This document shows, piece after piece, positions 1 to 10,300 of a stretch of 64,000 bases of DNA. This DNA is from Polyangiaceae bacterium. Lineage in GTDB: Bacteria > Myxococcota_A > Polyangia > Polyangiales > Polyangiaceae. A program made the translations under genes and the position numbers. The notes below the pieces were generated by a model. That model was not told the DNA's origin. It saw only the letters and a program-made list of their open reading frames with translations, and did no database searches. Where the stretch lies: contig JAICUB010000019.1 in NCBI GenBank assembly GCA_025936045.1, positions 1-64,000 of the forward strand, given 5' to 3'. The first letter of the stretch is position 1. The number at the start of each line of letters is the position of its first letter.

Positions 1-1
1 C

Positions 2-616
2 GGCATCGGTCTCACCGAAGACGAGGATGCCAACTGCGCGAGCGACGTCTTTTTGCGCGACTTTTCGCAGCCCGAAAAGCCCGCGACGACGCTCGTGAGC
101 GCGAACGCTTCCGGCCAGGCGTGCAGCTCGCGGGCGGACGCCGCCGGCTCGCTCGACGCAGTGCTGAGCGCCAACGGCAACTTCGTCGCTTTCGATTCGA
201 CCTGTTACGACCTCGTCTCGGCGGACGACGGTTCCGAGCAGAGCGAGGTGTTCGTACGCGACCTCGCGAAGGGCACCGTCACGAAAGTGAGCGTGAGCTC
301 GAGCAACGGCCGCGGTACGGGCCCGAGCTTCGGCCCGCAAATCAGCGCGGACGGCCGTTACGTCGCGTTCACCTCTTATGCGAAGAACTTGGTGACCGGC
401 GACACCAACGGGCAACCCGACGTCTTCGTGCGCGACATGGTGACGAAGAAGACGCTGCGCGTCGACGTCGGCGCCGACGGTCAGGAGCTCGCAGCCGGCG
501 TCAACGCGTTCGCGTTCGCGAGCAGCGGCGCGGCGGTGGCGTTCTCCACCTATGAATCGCTGCTGCCCGAGGACACCGTCGGCTCCGGGCAGATCTACGT
601 CCGCTACCTTCGCTGA
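2..616 (+). CDS. PD40/TolB-like beta-propeller protein, C-terminal part
   Basis: The reading frame is open at the window edge, so the N-terminus and any signal peptide lie outside. About 204 residues remain. They show repeated propeller blades of the WD40-like PD40 type: a strand pattern D-V-F-V/L-R-D closes each blade and I-S-A-D-G-R-Y-V-A-F opens the next. Loops of the form D-T-N-G-Q-P-D resemble calcium-type Asp loops. Proteins of this kind are usually exported and bind or scaffold other molecules, but no catalytic residue can be named. It faces the next gene tail to tail with about 30 bp between them. The fold is well supported; the role is unknown. Confidence 0.75.
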   Translation, partial: GIGLTEDEDANCASDVFLRDFSQPEKPATTLVSANASGQACSSRADAAGSLDAVLSANGNFVAFDSTCYDLVSADDGSEQSEVFVRDLAKGTVTKVSVSSSNGRGTGPSFGPQISADGRYVAFTSYAKNLVTGDTNGQPDVFVRDMVTKKTLRVDVGADGQELAAGVNAFAFASSGAAVAFSTYESLLPEDTVGSGQIYVRYLR

Positions 617-647
617 GGCAAAGCGGTCGGCGCGCGCGACGCCGCGC

Positions 648-2618
648 TCATTCCGCGACGTACGCTTTGCCGTCCCACTTGTAGCGGCGCGGGCTCGGCG
701 AGCCCCAGGGCAAGAGCAACGGCTCGAGGCCGCCGGCGGTCGTCGTATCGACGGGAAACGGGTACGTCTTCTCCGTCCAGCCCACGGCGTGACCCGGTCG
801 CAGCTCGATGCGCGTGCCGCCGTGGTCGCCCGGCGCGAACTCGACCGAGCCGAGCACGCGGTCCTTCTCGACGGCACGGCCCGTTTCGGCCGCGAACACG
901 CGGACGAGCGCGTCGCCTTCGACGCCGTAAACGAAGAGCGCGTAGCGCTCCACCGAAGCGCCGCCGAGCGCCTTGCTCGCCTTGGCGTGCAGCACGCCGC
1001 GCACGATGATTTCCGCCTTGCCGTCGCCCGTGAGATCGCGCGCCGTCACGTCGACGATGTCCTTCGCGTCCGGGACGCCGATCGTGATGAACGCATAGCT
1101 CGTCCCGTTGCGAAACCCCTTGCCGAACACGACGAGGTCGCGCTCGTGAACGAGCACGCGCTCGGGGCCGCCGTCGCCCGCCACGTCGGTCACGAAGTCG
1201 AAGCGCGGCCGCTCGTTGCCCGTCCCGCGGTCCTTCTTGTAGAGCGCGTAGACGCGATCGAGGAGCTCGTCCGACGTCGGCGGGCGCGGCGCGGGCGGCT
1301 GAGCCGGGCCTTCCGCTGCGCGCACCCGCGGCGCGGGCCCGCCTTTCGCCGCGCTCACCTTGGGCGTCCACGTCGTCTCGCCCGCGGGCTTGATGCCGTC
1401 ACCCTGCCACTTGAACGACTTCGACTTCACCGACTCCCACGGCAAGAGCGTGCCGCCCATGTCGGACGGCGTCGGCTCGTCGTACGTGCCGGGGTCGAAG
1501 CCGTCGGAATCGCCCTGCGCGATCTCGATCGTGCCGCCGTGAATCGCCACTTTGTTCGCAATATAGCCGTCTTTCGTCTTGAGCCCGACCTCGTGCGCGA
1601 ACGCCTGAATCGGCTGATCGTCGCGCCCGATCTTCGTCACGGTGAGCACCTCGCGGTACTGATCCTTCGCGCCGAGGCGCTTCTGAATCACGATCTCCTC
1701 GTGACCGTCACCGTCGAAGTCGACGAGCTCGAGCCGCGTCACCTTCGACGCGTCCTCGATCCCGAGCTCGCCCACGTAAAACTCTTTGCCGCCGCGGAAG
1801 GTCGGGCCGACGACGGCGAGGAGCGGCCCGAACACCGCCACGCGCTCGAGCATCGCGTCCCCGCTCACGTTGCCGTACACCTCACGCTGGGGGTTCGGCG
1901 AAAGCCCCTTCTCTTTCGTCACGTATTCGACGAGCCCCTCTTCCGCCGACGTGAGGAGCTGCGGCAAGGCGCGCCCCGCCGTCGCGCCCGAGGTGGCGAT
2001 GACCGCCTTCACCGAGCCGCCCGCGTCGGCGTCCGTGAGCCGCACCGCCGCGCGCAGTCCCACGCGCTGCCGCGCCGACTCCGGAAACACGCTCCAGGGA
2101 ATCGCGGCTTCGAGGTCGTACCCCTTCTCGGTCGGAGCCTCCACGACCTTCGCGCTCGGCACCGCCGCACCGTGAAGCTTCACGACGCCGGGGACCTTCC
2201 CCGGATCGCCCGGATAAAGCCCAATCTCGTAAGTTTGGCCCTTGGGAAAGGACAGAAACAGCGTCGCGTGATCCTCGTTCGTCCCCGCGGCGCTCGTCCG
2301 ATGAATCTTCTTGTCGCCCACGCGGAGGACGCAATAGAGCGTCGCATCGTCGTACCCGAGCACGACGCCCGCCTTCGGATCCCCGCCGCTCGTCGACCCC
2401 TGCAGCGTCTCGCCGAGCTCCGTCATCTTCGCGGGCCACTCACGCAAGTCGCCGTCGATGCGCACCTTTTCGCCCTGCATCGGCTCCGCGTGAATCATGC
2501 GGCCCCCCGCGCTCGCGCTCCCGGCGATGCACGACAGCGCAAGCAGAACCAGCGCGCCCCGCGCGACGAGCCACGGACGGAGCGACGGTGAAAGCGACGA
2601 CGAGCGAGCAGGAAACAT
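648..2618 (-). CDS. Secreted protein with CBM9-like and FG-GAP-like regions
   Basis: A protein of 656 residues with a clear Sec signal peptide (hydrophobic LVARGALVLLALSCIAG, cut near A-S-A). The mature N-terminus reads V-R-I-D-G-D-L-R-E-W-P, the usual opening of CBM9-like domains in secreted proteins. Two stretches, D-F-D-G-D-G-H-E-E-I and D-L-T-G-D-G-K-A-E-I, are Asp-rich FG-GAP/VCBS-type loops near the middle and the C-terminal third. A Pro/Ala-rich linker separates the halves. I use ATG 2618 because it gives a compact signal peptide; an in-frame GTG at 2636 adds six residues. Function is unknown; carbohydrate or cell-surface binding is only a guess from the domain types. Confidence 0.7.
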   Translation of the reverse strand: MFPARSSSLSPSLRPWLVARGALVLLALSCIAGSASAGGRMIHAEPMQGEKVRIDGDLREWPAKMTELGETLQGSTSGGDPKAGVVLGYDDATLYCVLRVGDKKIHRTSAAGTNEDHATLFLSFPKGQTYEIGLYPGDPGKVPGVVKLHGAAVPSAKVVEAPTEKGYDLEAAIPWSVFPESARQRVGLRAAVRLTDADAGGSVKAVIATSGATAGRALPQLLTSAEEGLVEYVTKEKGLSPNPQREVYGNVSGDAMLERVAVFGPLLAVVGPTFRGGKEFYVGELGIEDASKVTRLELVDFDGDGHEEIVIQKRLGAKDQYREVLTVTKIGRDDQPIQAFAHEVGLKTKDGYIANKVAIHGGTIEIAQGDSDGFDPGTYDEPTPSDMGGTLLPWESVKSKSFKWQGDGIKPAGETTWTPKVSAAKGGPAPRVRAAEGPAQPPAPRPPTSDELLDRVYALYKKDRGTGNERPRFDFVTDVAGDGGPERVLVHERDLVVFGKGFRNGTSYAFITIGVPDAKDIVDVTARDLTGDGKAEIIVRGVLHAKASKALGGASVERYALFVYGVEGDALVRVFAAETGRAVEKDRVLGSVEFAPGDHGGTRIELRPGHAVGWTEKTYPFPVDTTTAGGLEPLLLPWGSPSPRRYKWDGKAYVAE

Positions 2619-2696
2619 GGCGCGGGAGCTTATCACGGACCTCTTCGGATGTTAGCGAGCGACGTGGCACGGATTCGGTCCTTGCGACGAGCCGAG

Positions 2697-4064
2697 CTAC
2701 GGCGCGAAGTAGTCGAGTTCGAGCTTGAGGTCGTCGCAGGAGAGATACGCGTACTGATCATGTCCGGTCACGTCGTCGGTCTCGGTCTGCCTTTCGAACC
2801 GAAACATGTATTCCGAGACATTTCGCGCGCGATCGCGGTAATCCGAAGTGACCGCGTTCGTCACGCTCACGGCTCCCGTGGCCTGGCTGGCGTGCGTACT
2901 GAAGGGACCGAGGTCCGTCTCCGCCGAATCCCACGTAGCCTTGCTCGGGGCAGCGCTCGCGGTGTACGCGTGCAGCGTTCCAAATCGTGTGGACCCGAAG
3001 GCATTGGTTTGCGTGACGCCGAGAGTGCCGGTGAGCGTCGCCGAGTTCCATTGGATCGAGTCCGGCAGCGAGCTCAAGCTGAACATGACGACCGCAAAGA
3101 CAGGGTCCCTGCCGGCGTCCTCTCCGACAGTCACGTGGTCATTTGCGGACTCACAGCGGGTGCTCGTCGTGGTCGTGCCGTTCGCCGACTCCGTGATCAC
3201 GGCGCCGCCTCCGACCTGGACCGGCAGCGTGTGAGTGATGTGCCTCAGCGTCGTGAAAACGACGGTCTTCGGGCTCGCTAGGGCGTTGCCCGCCAGATCG
3301 TGAAATCCCGTTCCGACGATGAAGACGTATTGCTGACCGCTGGTCGCCGGATCGGAGACCTCCGCGTACTTGAGCGGGGACGAGGGCTTGATCGAAAGGC
3401 GTGTCTTGGTGTCATCCCACGTGAACTGAACGTCGTCCGGCGGCAAATCACTCGAGGCATATCCCGCCGTGCTTGCGTCCATGGGTTCGTCGAAGACGAC
3501 GACGATGACGTCGTCCGCCTTCACGCCCTTTGCCCCGGTGTCCGGCCACGCAGTGGCGGAGCTCTGTGTCGTCACCATCGAGATATGGGGGGCTTCGGTA
3601 TCCCCGCGCGCCTCCGGCGCCTCGCCTCCCATGCCTGCCGGAGCGTCCTCGGAGCCGTTCGCGCTGCCGCCCGTTGCCGGCGGCCTCGTCGTCTCGCGGC
3701 CGCCCGTGCCGCCTCCGGGCATTGGGTCGTTGCGCGCGCCGCCCGACCCGCCCGGCTCGGGAGCGTTGCCGGCCCCGGCGTCGTCGTCGGGCGAGCCGGC
3801 GTCGCTTTCGTCGCCCAGCGCGGCCTTGCCGCCGTTCGCCTTGCCGGCGAAGCCGCTCGCACCGCCCTGGCCGGCCTTGCCAGCCTCGCTTTCACCGCCG
3901 TGACCCGCGTTCGGCGAGCCACTCGCGCCCGCGGACGAAGCGCAGTTGCGCGCCGCGGCGCAGCCGTTGAAGTCGTCACCGCTGCAAGCCGCCCCCGCGA
4001 GGCCGCTCGCAATGGCGAAGCTGCCGCCGAAAATGAGTCCGAATGAACGTTGAATAAGACGCAT
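2697..4064 (-). CDS. Ig-like (SbsA-type) domain lipoprotein
   Basis: A protein of 455 residues. The start at ATG 4064 follows a good ribosome site (AAAGGA, seven bases upstream) and begins a lipoprotein-type signal peptide ending L-A-G-A-A-C. A long Gly/Ala/Ser-rich linker (about residues 25-150), typical of Polyangia lipoproteins, leads to an SbsA-like Ig domain whose hallmark is V-V-F-D-E-P-M-D followed by D-L-A-G-N-A-L. The last 180 residues form a beta-rich module resembling DNRLRE-type surface domains and end L-K-L-E-L-D-Y-F-A-P. It is probably a surface-anchored structural protein. Homology at the C-terminus is uncertain. Confidence 0.7.
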   Translation of the reverse strand: MRLIQRSFGLIFGGSFAIASGLAGAACSGDDFNGCAAARNCASSAGASGSPNAGHGGESEAGKAGQGGASGFAGKANGGKAALGDESDAGSPDDDAGAGNAPEPGGSGGARNDPMPGGGTGGRETTRPPATGGSANGSEDAPAGMGGEAPEARGDTEAPHISMVTTQSSATAWPDTGAKGVKADDVIVVVFDEPMDASTAGYASSDLPPDDVQFTWDDTKTRLSIKPSSPLKYAEVSDPATSGQQYVFIVGTGFHDLAGNALASPKTVVFTTLRHITHTLPVQVGGGAVITESANGTTTTSTRCESANDHVTVGEDAGRDPVFAVVMFSLSSLPDSIQWNSATLTGTLGVTQTNAFGSTRFGTLHAYTASAAPSKATWDSAETDLGPFSTHASQATGAVSVTNAVTSDYRDRARNVSEYMFRFERQTETDDVTGHDQYAYLSCDDLKLELDYFAP

Positions 4065-4235
4065 GGCTGTTCCTTTCGTGGGCTCGACGACCTCGCGGTC
4101 CGAGCCGAACACCCGCGTATCGGGCCGCGCCGCGCGCCGGTTGCGCGGGCCGTGCGTTTTTTTGTTTTTGGGGGCGGCGGCACAGGGCCGCCAAACTCGA
4201 ATGCGACCGGACTGCGCGCCGGCTTCGCGTCGAAT

Positions 4236-5249
4236 CTACGCGCCGCCGAGCTTCCGGCCGTCGCGGCTCGAGCGGACGGGGACGACGGCGTCGGGGGGCG
4301 GGGCTTCGGGTTGGATGGTGACGTGGGTGAGGCCGTGCTCGTCGCGGAGGGCATCGGCGACGCGGCGGCAGACTTCGGCGCCGTGCTCGCCGCGCGCGAG
4401 GATGACGTGCGCCGTCAAGGAGTCGAAGCGTTCGGAGATGCGCCAAACGTGGAGGTCGTGGACGTCGGCGACGCCGGGCGTCGCGCGGATGCTGCGCTCG
4501 ACGGCGGGCACGTCGACGTGCGGCGGCGCCGACTCGAGGAGGATCGAGGCCGTCTCTTTGAGGACGCGGAAGCCGCTCCACGCGACGACGAGCGCTATCA
4601 GGCCGCCGAGGACGGGATCGGCGCGAGTCCAGCCGAGCGTGACGATCGCGACGCCGGCGAGAATGGCGCCGACCGAGCCGAGCAGGTCCGTCAGCACGTG
4701 CAGGAACGCGGCGCGGACGTTGATGCTCTCCTTTTGGCCGCGAACGAGCAGCGCCGCGACCAGCAAATTCACGCACAGACCGCTGACGGCCGTGCCGAGC
4801 ATGGGGCCGCCGCGAATCGAGACCGGGGAAAAGTAGCGCTCGCTCGCTGCTTTGAGCACGAGCACGGCCACGCCCGCGAGCACCATGCCGTTCGCGAACG
4901 CCGCGAGCACCTCGGCGCGACGGTAGCCGTACGTGGAGCGTTCGGTGCGCGGGCGCTCGGCGATGCGTTGCGCGATGAGCGCGAGTGCGAGCGCGCCGGC
5001 GTCCGCGAGCATGTGCCCCGCGTCGGCGACGAGCGCGAGGCTCTGCGTCCAAACGCCGACGCCCGCTTCGACGAACATGAACGCGGTCGTGAGCAGCATC
5101 GCTGGGACGAGCGACGTCGAGCTCGCGCCGTGAGCGCCATGACCGCCGTGCGAGCCGTGGCCACCGTGCGAGCCATGTGGGCCGTCATGGCCGCCGTGGC
5201 CATGGCCGCCGTGTCCACCGTGAGCGCCGTGTGCGGTCTGCGCGGCCAC
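4236..5249 (-). CDS. CDF-family heavy-metal efflux protein with His-rich N-terminus
   Basis: A protein of 337 residues, GTG start. It is a cation diffusion facilitator: the membrane part carries D-A-G-H-M-L-A-D in TM2, the H-x3-D zinc site, with a second polar pair (H/D) in TM5, and ends in a cytoplasmic domain of about 90 residues. The first 40 residues are almost entirely H-G-G-H and related repeats, far richer than in typical CzcD/ZitB proteins, and may buffer or sense metal at the cytoplasmic face. The expected activity is Zn(II), Cd(II) or Co(II) export in exchange for protons. It lies alone, divergent from guaB. Metal choice cannot be read from the sequence. Confidence 0.88.
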   Translation of the reverse strand: MAAQTAHGAHGGHGGHGHGGHDGPHGSHGGHGSHGGHGAHGASSTSLVPAMLLTTAFMFVEAGVGVWTQSLALVADAGHMLADAGALALALIAQRIAERPRTERSTYGYRRAEVLAAFANGMVLAGVAVLVLKAASERYFSPVSIRGGPMLGTAVSGLCVNLLVAALLVRGQKESINVRAAFLHVLTDLLGSVGAILAGVAIVTLGWTRADPVLGGLIALVVAWSGFRVLKETASILLESAPPHVDVPAVERSIRATPGVADVHDLHVWRISERFDSLTAHVILARGEHGAEVCRRVADALRDEHGLTHVTIQPEAPPPDAVVPVRSSRDGRKLGGA

Positions 5250-5306
5250 GTTCCGACCCTACACCCGAGCTTCTCTCGCTAACACCCGAGGGAGCTCGGC
5301 GTGTAA

Positions 5307-7861
<2,555 letters not shown>

Positions 7862-8003
7862 GCGCGAACTATCGCGCGGAAGGGGCCGCTCGGGCAAACG
7901 GGGCGTTTCCCCACGCCCACGAGAACGCCGGCGTCTAACTCATCGAAATCGTGAAGATTTCTCCGCGTTGACAGACGGGGATCTCGCGTACATAGTCCGC
8001 GGC

Positions 8004-8090
8004 GGAGAGATGACCGAGTGGCCGAAGGTGCCTGATTCGAAATCAGGTGTGCTCGTAAGGGTACCGTGGGTTCGAATCCCACTCTCTCCG
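8004..8090 (+). tRNA. tRNA-Ser(CGA)
   Basis: An 87-nt class II tRNA. The acceptor stem GGAGAGA (8004-8010) pairs with TCTCTCC (8083-8089). The anticodon stem CCTGA/TCAGG encloses loop TTCGAAA with anticodon CGA, reading UCG. A variable arm of the long serine type and a TTCGAAT T-loop are present. CCA is not fully encoded. Confidence 0.96.
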
Positions 8091-8197
8091 CAAGTAAGCG
8101 CAGCATCGAGCCAATTCGTCGTGATCTCGGTGTCCTGCTCTTGCTCTTACCGCTGACATAACCGACGGCCCCGCCCCAGCGAGGCCGCCGGCCTCCA

Positions 8198-8284
8198 GGA
8201 GAGGTGACCGAGTGGTCGAAGGTGCATGATTGGAAATCATGTGTGCGGGCAACCGTACCGAGGGTTCGAATCCCTCCCTCTCCG
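8198..8284 (+). tRNA. tRNA-Ser(GGA)
   Basis: An 87-nt class II tRNA. The acceptor stem GGAGAGG (8198-8204) pairs perfectly with CCTCTCC (8277-8283). The anticodon stem CATGA/TCATG encloses TTGGAAA with anticodon GGA, reading UCC and UCU. It lies 107 bp after the first tRNA-Ser in the same direction, so the two are probably co-transcribed. Confidence 0.96.
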
Positions 8285-8340
8285 CAAAATACGAAGACGG
8301 TGCGCACCGCTGAGTCCGTGTCCGACACGGTGACGCGGGA

Positions 8341-8366
8341 GGGATTCGAACCGTCTTGGCCAGACG
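8341..8366. repeat. 26-bp direct repeat with tRNA T-loop sequence, copy 1
   Basis: Identical to 8576-8601. It starts GGGATTCGAACC and ends TTGGCCAGACG. Read on the minus strand it contains GGTTCGAATCCC, the T-arm of a tRNA, but the flanking T-stem bases do not pair, so it is not a working tRNA. Confidence 0.85.
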
Positions 8367-8575
8367 ACGAACCACCTCGCTCGGCGAGCTGCACCGTGGA
8401 GGGTTCGCACCGGCGTCACTTCGACGGAACACGACGCACGGCGACCAGCGGATCCGCACGGCTCCGCACGTAAGGTCCGAGCCGCCTCAGGCGGCGAGGC
8501 ATCCCTCCCTCCGCGCGAAGCGCGGTGACGGACCACATGTACGAGCGTCACACGCGTACGAGCCGAACTTCAGAA

Positions 8576-8601
8576 GGGATTCGAACCGTCTTGGCCAGAC
8601 G
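8576..8601. repeat. 26-bp direct repeat with tRNA T-loop sequence, copy 2
   Basis: Second exact copy of the segment at 8341-8366, 235 bp further on. Its flanks differ from copy 1, so only the 26 bp are shared. As in copy 1, the complement is a tRNA T-arm half without a pairing partner. Confidence 0.85.
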
Positions 8602-8668
8602 CCACAGCTCGGGCGGTGCCGGCATGCGACGCACCAACATGGGGGCGGTAACGGGACGCGATGCGACG

Positions 8669-8770
8669 GCCTCCCTCCGCGGCGCGCGCAGGCCGGAGGG
8701 CCGAGCACGACGCTTGGGGGAGGCAAGCCGCGCGCAGCCCAAAGGGCGAGCACGGCGGGTGGGGGCAACA
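8669..8770. repeat. Two tandem copies of a G-rich intergenic repeat
   Basis: The first unit (8669-8727) and second unit (8728-8770) share a GCGCGCAG core followed by GGGC(C)GAGCACG and a GGGGG(A)GGCAA or GTGGGGGCAAC end. The same element recurs at 11201-11256, so it is a dispersed intergenic family. No open reading frame or transposase accompanies it. Confidence 0.7.
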
Positions 8771-8794
8771 AGAGGCGCGCCATCCTCCCAGCAG

Positions 8795-9082
8795 TCAGCC
8801 CACGCGCTTCGCGATCAGCGAATTGACGCTGGTCATTGTGGCGGCGGCTTCCGCTTCCAAGCGGCGCCAGGTCTCAACGGGGAGCCGAACGCTCCGCACG
8901 GCCGTGGGTTTGCTCCGAGGGCGACCGGGCCCGCGGCGTACGAGCTTGCCGACGGAGGACGACGGCATCTCCCACAGCGACCAGAGCGCTATGCCGTCCG
9001 CCGGGTCGTAGTCCGCGAAAGGATTGCCGGGTACTCGCTTCCATGCCCTTCGATCGATGCGTTCTTCAGTCCAGTTCTTCAT
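8795..9082 (-). CDS. brnA: BrnA family antitoxin
   Basis: A protein of 95 residues. ATG 9082 is fixed by a strong ribosome site (AGAGGAGA, about eight bases upstream); a longer frame upstream lies inside brnT. The C-terminal half (V-R-S-V-R-L-P-V-E-T-W-R-R-L-E) is a ribbon-helix-helix segment preceded by the basic G-R-P-R-S-K-P linker usual for BrnA. Antitoxins of this family bind and neutralise BrnT and repress their own operon. Its first 17 bases overlap the 3' end of brnT, giving translational coupling in the toxin-first order typical of the family. It sits in the repeat-rich patch after the tRNA-Ser genes. Confidence 0.85.
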   Translation of the reverse strand: MKNWTEERIDRRAWKRVPGNPFADYDPADGIALWSLWEMPSSSVGKLVRRGPGRPRSKPTAVRSVRLPVETWRRLEAEAAATMTSVNSLIAKRVG

Positions 9083-9347
9083 CGTAGATTCTCCTCTGCG
9101 CGGGGCTCGCCTTGCGAGCGCTGACGATGCGGATCGCTTCCCGTTCGACCTCGGCGTGCACGACGAAGAGCAGCCGCCGCTTCGATGAAAGCGCAATCAG
9201 TATCAGACGGTCCTCGTAGGACTGCGCTTCGTTGCGTAGATAGCATGCCCGCGGGTCATCGAAGCACGTTGCGGCCTCCGCGAAACTCACTCCGTGCTTT
9301 CGCGCGTTGGCAGCGGCCTTCTTGCGATCCCACTCGAACTTGAGCAC
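9066..9347 (-). CDS. brnT: BrnT family toxin (DUF497)
   Basis: About 93 residues. The N-terminus L-K-F-E-W-D-R-K-K-A-A-A-N-A-R-K-H-G-V-S-F is the BrnT signature, and the C-terminal R-x-I-S/V-A-R-K-A is the conserved RNase-like end. Known BrnT proteins are RelE-fold ribonucleases that inhibit translation. I choose GTG 9347, which matches the family length; GTG 9362 would add five residues. The gene precedes and overlaps brnA. A TTGT-AAC-ACAA dyad at 9354-9364, at the start region, is a possible operator. Confidence 0.85.
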   Translation of the reverse strand: MLKFEWDRKKAAANARKHGVSFAEAATCFDDPRACYLRNEAQSYEDRLILIALSSKRRLLFVVHAEVEREAIRIVSARKASPAQRRIYDEELD

Positions 9348-9353
9348 GCATAC

Positions 9354-9364
9354 TTGTAACACAA
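9354..9364. promoter_or_regulatory. Possible BrnA operator dyad
   Basis: TTGT and ACAA are complementary arms around three bases, directly at the brnT start and inside an AT-rich patch in otherwise GC-rich DNA. BrnA is known to repress its own promoter at short dyads, so this is a plausible but unproved operator. Confidence 0.3.
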
Positions 9365-9476
9365 AAATGGTCCGCGTCCATCGGCGAAGCGCCGGCTCAC
9401 GACCTTGCTTGTAAGCACGCCATCACGCCGCGCGTCAGCGACGCGCCTTCGCGCGTGATACGTGCCATCCACGACG

Positions 9477-9818
9477 CTACCCGCTCCTGGGGGGAGAAGA
9501 ACGCGCTCCGAAACGACGCCTGCGTACGCGCTGCTCAGGATCGACGCGCACGATCGCGCCGCTCTCCCGATCGCGGTAACGCACCTGTCGAAGCAGGTAC
9601 CCCGCGCTCGGGCGGCCGGGCGGGAGCAACAGGCGCTCCTCTCTACGCAGATGCGGATCTTCGCAGGGTCCAGTTTGCTTCCACTGGCCGAGGTCTGTGG
9701 GGGGCGGCTCGTAGCGTCCCAAGAGATACTCGAGCGGAGTCGTCCCTTGAGTCGTGAAGTAGATCGTAAAGATGGCACCCCAGAAAAGAAGCGCGCAGAA
9801 GACGACGGGGAAAGTCAT
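9477..9818 (-). CDS. Small single-pass membrane protein, unknown function
   Basis: A protein of 113 residues. ATG 9818 overlaps the stop of the upstream gene (ATGA), so the pair is translationally coupled. The first 25 residues form one transmembrane helix (FPVVFCALLFWGAIFTIYF). Then comes a soluble part with P-L-E-Y-L-L-G-R-Y-E-P-P-P, a Cys, and a very Arg-rich tail. I do not recognise a family. The context, a receiver-like partner upstream, suggests a signalling or assembly role, but this is only inference. Confidence 0.55.
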   Translation of the reverse strand: MTFPVVFCALLFWGAIFTIYFTTQGTTPLEYLLGRYEPPPTDLGQWKQTGPCEDPHLRREERLLLPPGRPSAGYLLRQVRYRDRESGAIVRVDPEQRVRRRRFGARSSPPRSG

Positions 9819-10207
9819 GAGGCGCGCTCGAGCTCGGCGTAGACGACCGGCTCGAGCAAGACGGCCGCGCCAAGGTCGACGTCCGGCGCTCGGCTGCACA
9901 CGAAGATCGTCGCTACCGAGCGCCGAGCAGACCTTCGAATGAGACGCGCCAGCGCGGCACTGTCCGCCACTCGAGCACGCCCCTCGGTGACGACGGCGTC
10001 AGGTTGCCACGTCAGGAGGTTCAGACACAGTTCGGTGTGATTGCGGGCGAGGATTGCGTCGAATCCTGCGTCACGTAGCTGGTCCAAGAGCGCGCGACCG
10101 TCGTTTCGACTTAAATCGGTCAGAAGGACGCGGGCGCGCCGTGTGGGTCCGTCGCCGCTGCTCTCGCGAGCACTGTCGGATGTGAGTTGCGCTAGCCCGT
10201 CCGTCAT
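9815..10207 (-). CDS. Degenerate response-regulator receiver-like protein
   Basis: A protein of 130 residues starting at ATG 10207 after a strong ribosome site (AGGGGGA). From about residue 25 it follows a receiver fold: R-V-L-L-T-D-L-S-R-N-D-G-R, then D-A-G-F-D-A-I-L-A, then P-D-A-V-V-T-E-G-R. The position of the phosphorylated Asp appears to be Glu or Thr (V-V-T-E), and the C-terminal Lys motif is lost. It is therefore unlikely to be phosphorylated in the normal way. It may act as a phosphorylation-independent adaptor. It is coupled to the small membrane protein downstream and divergent from the methyltransferase. Confidence 0.5.
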   Translation of the reverse strand: MTDGLAQLTSDSARESSGDGPTRRARVLLTDLSRNDGRALLDQLRDAGFDAILARNHTELCLNLLTWQPDAVVTEGRARVADSAALARLIRRSARRSVATIFVCSRAPDVDLGAAVLLEPVVYAELERAS

Positions 10208-10300
10208 GGTCCCCCTGGATCGCCTCGAAAACCACGTCAAGTTGTCGCGCGGCCGGCGCCATAAGCGACGAACGCTACCACAGGCTGTCGCTGGCCGGTT

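Larger units (their letters stand above)
8285..8794. other. Gene-poor 510-bp stretch after the tRNA-Ser pair
   Basis: I see no convincing gene here. It holds two exact 26-bp copies of a tRNA T-loop-bearing segment, two short perfect hairpins (GCCGCC-TCA-GGCGGC at 8481-8495 and CCGCGC-GAA-GCGCGG at 8511-8525) and two tandem copies of a G-rich intergenic repeat. It ends at the brnA stop codon. The content looks like debris of past insertion next to a tRNA gene. Confidence 0.6.

Noticed and set aside
8285..8794. Further tRNA genes after the tRNA-Ser pair
   Set aside because: Only T-arm halves are present; no acceptor or anticodon stems can be formed.
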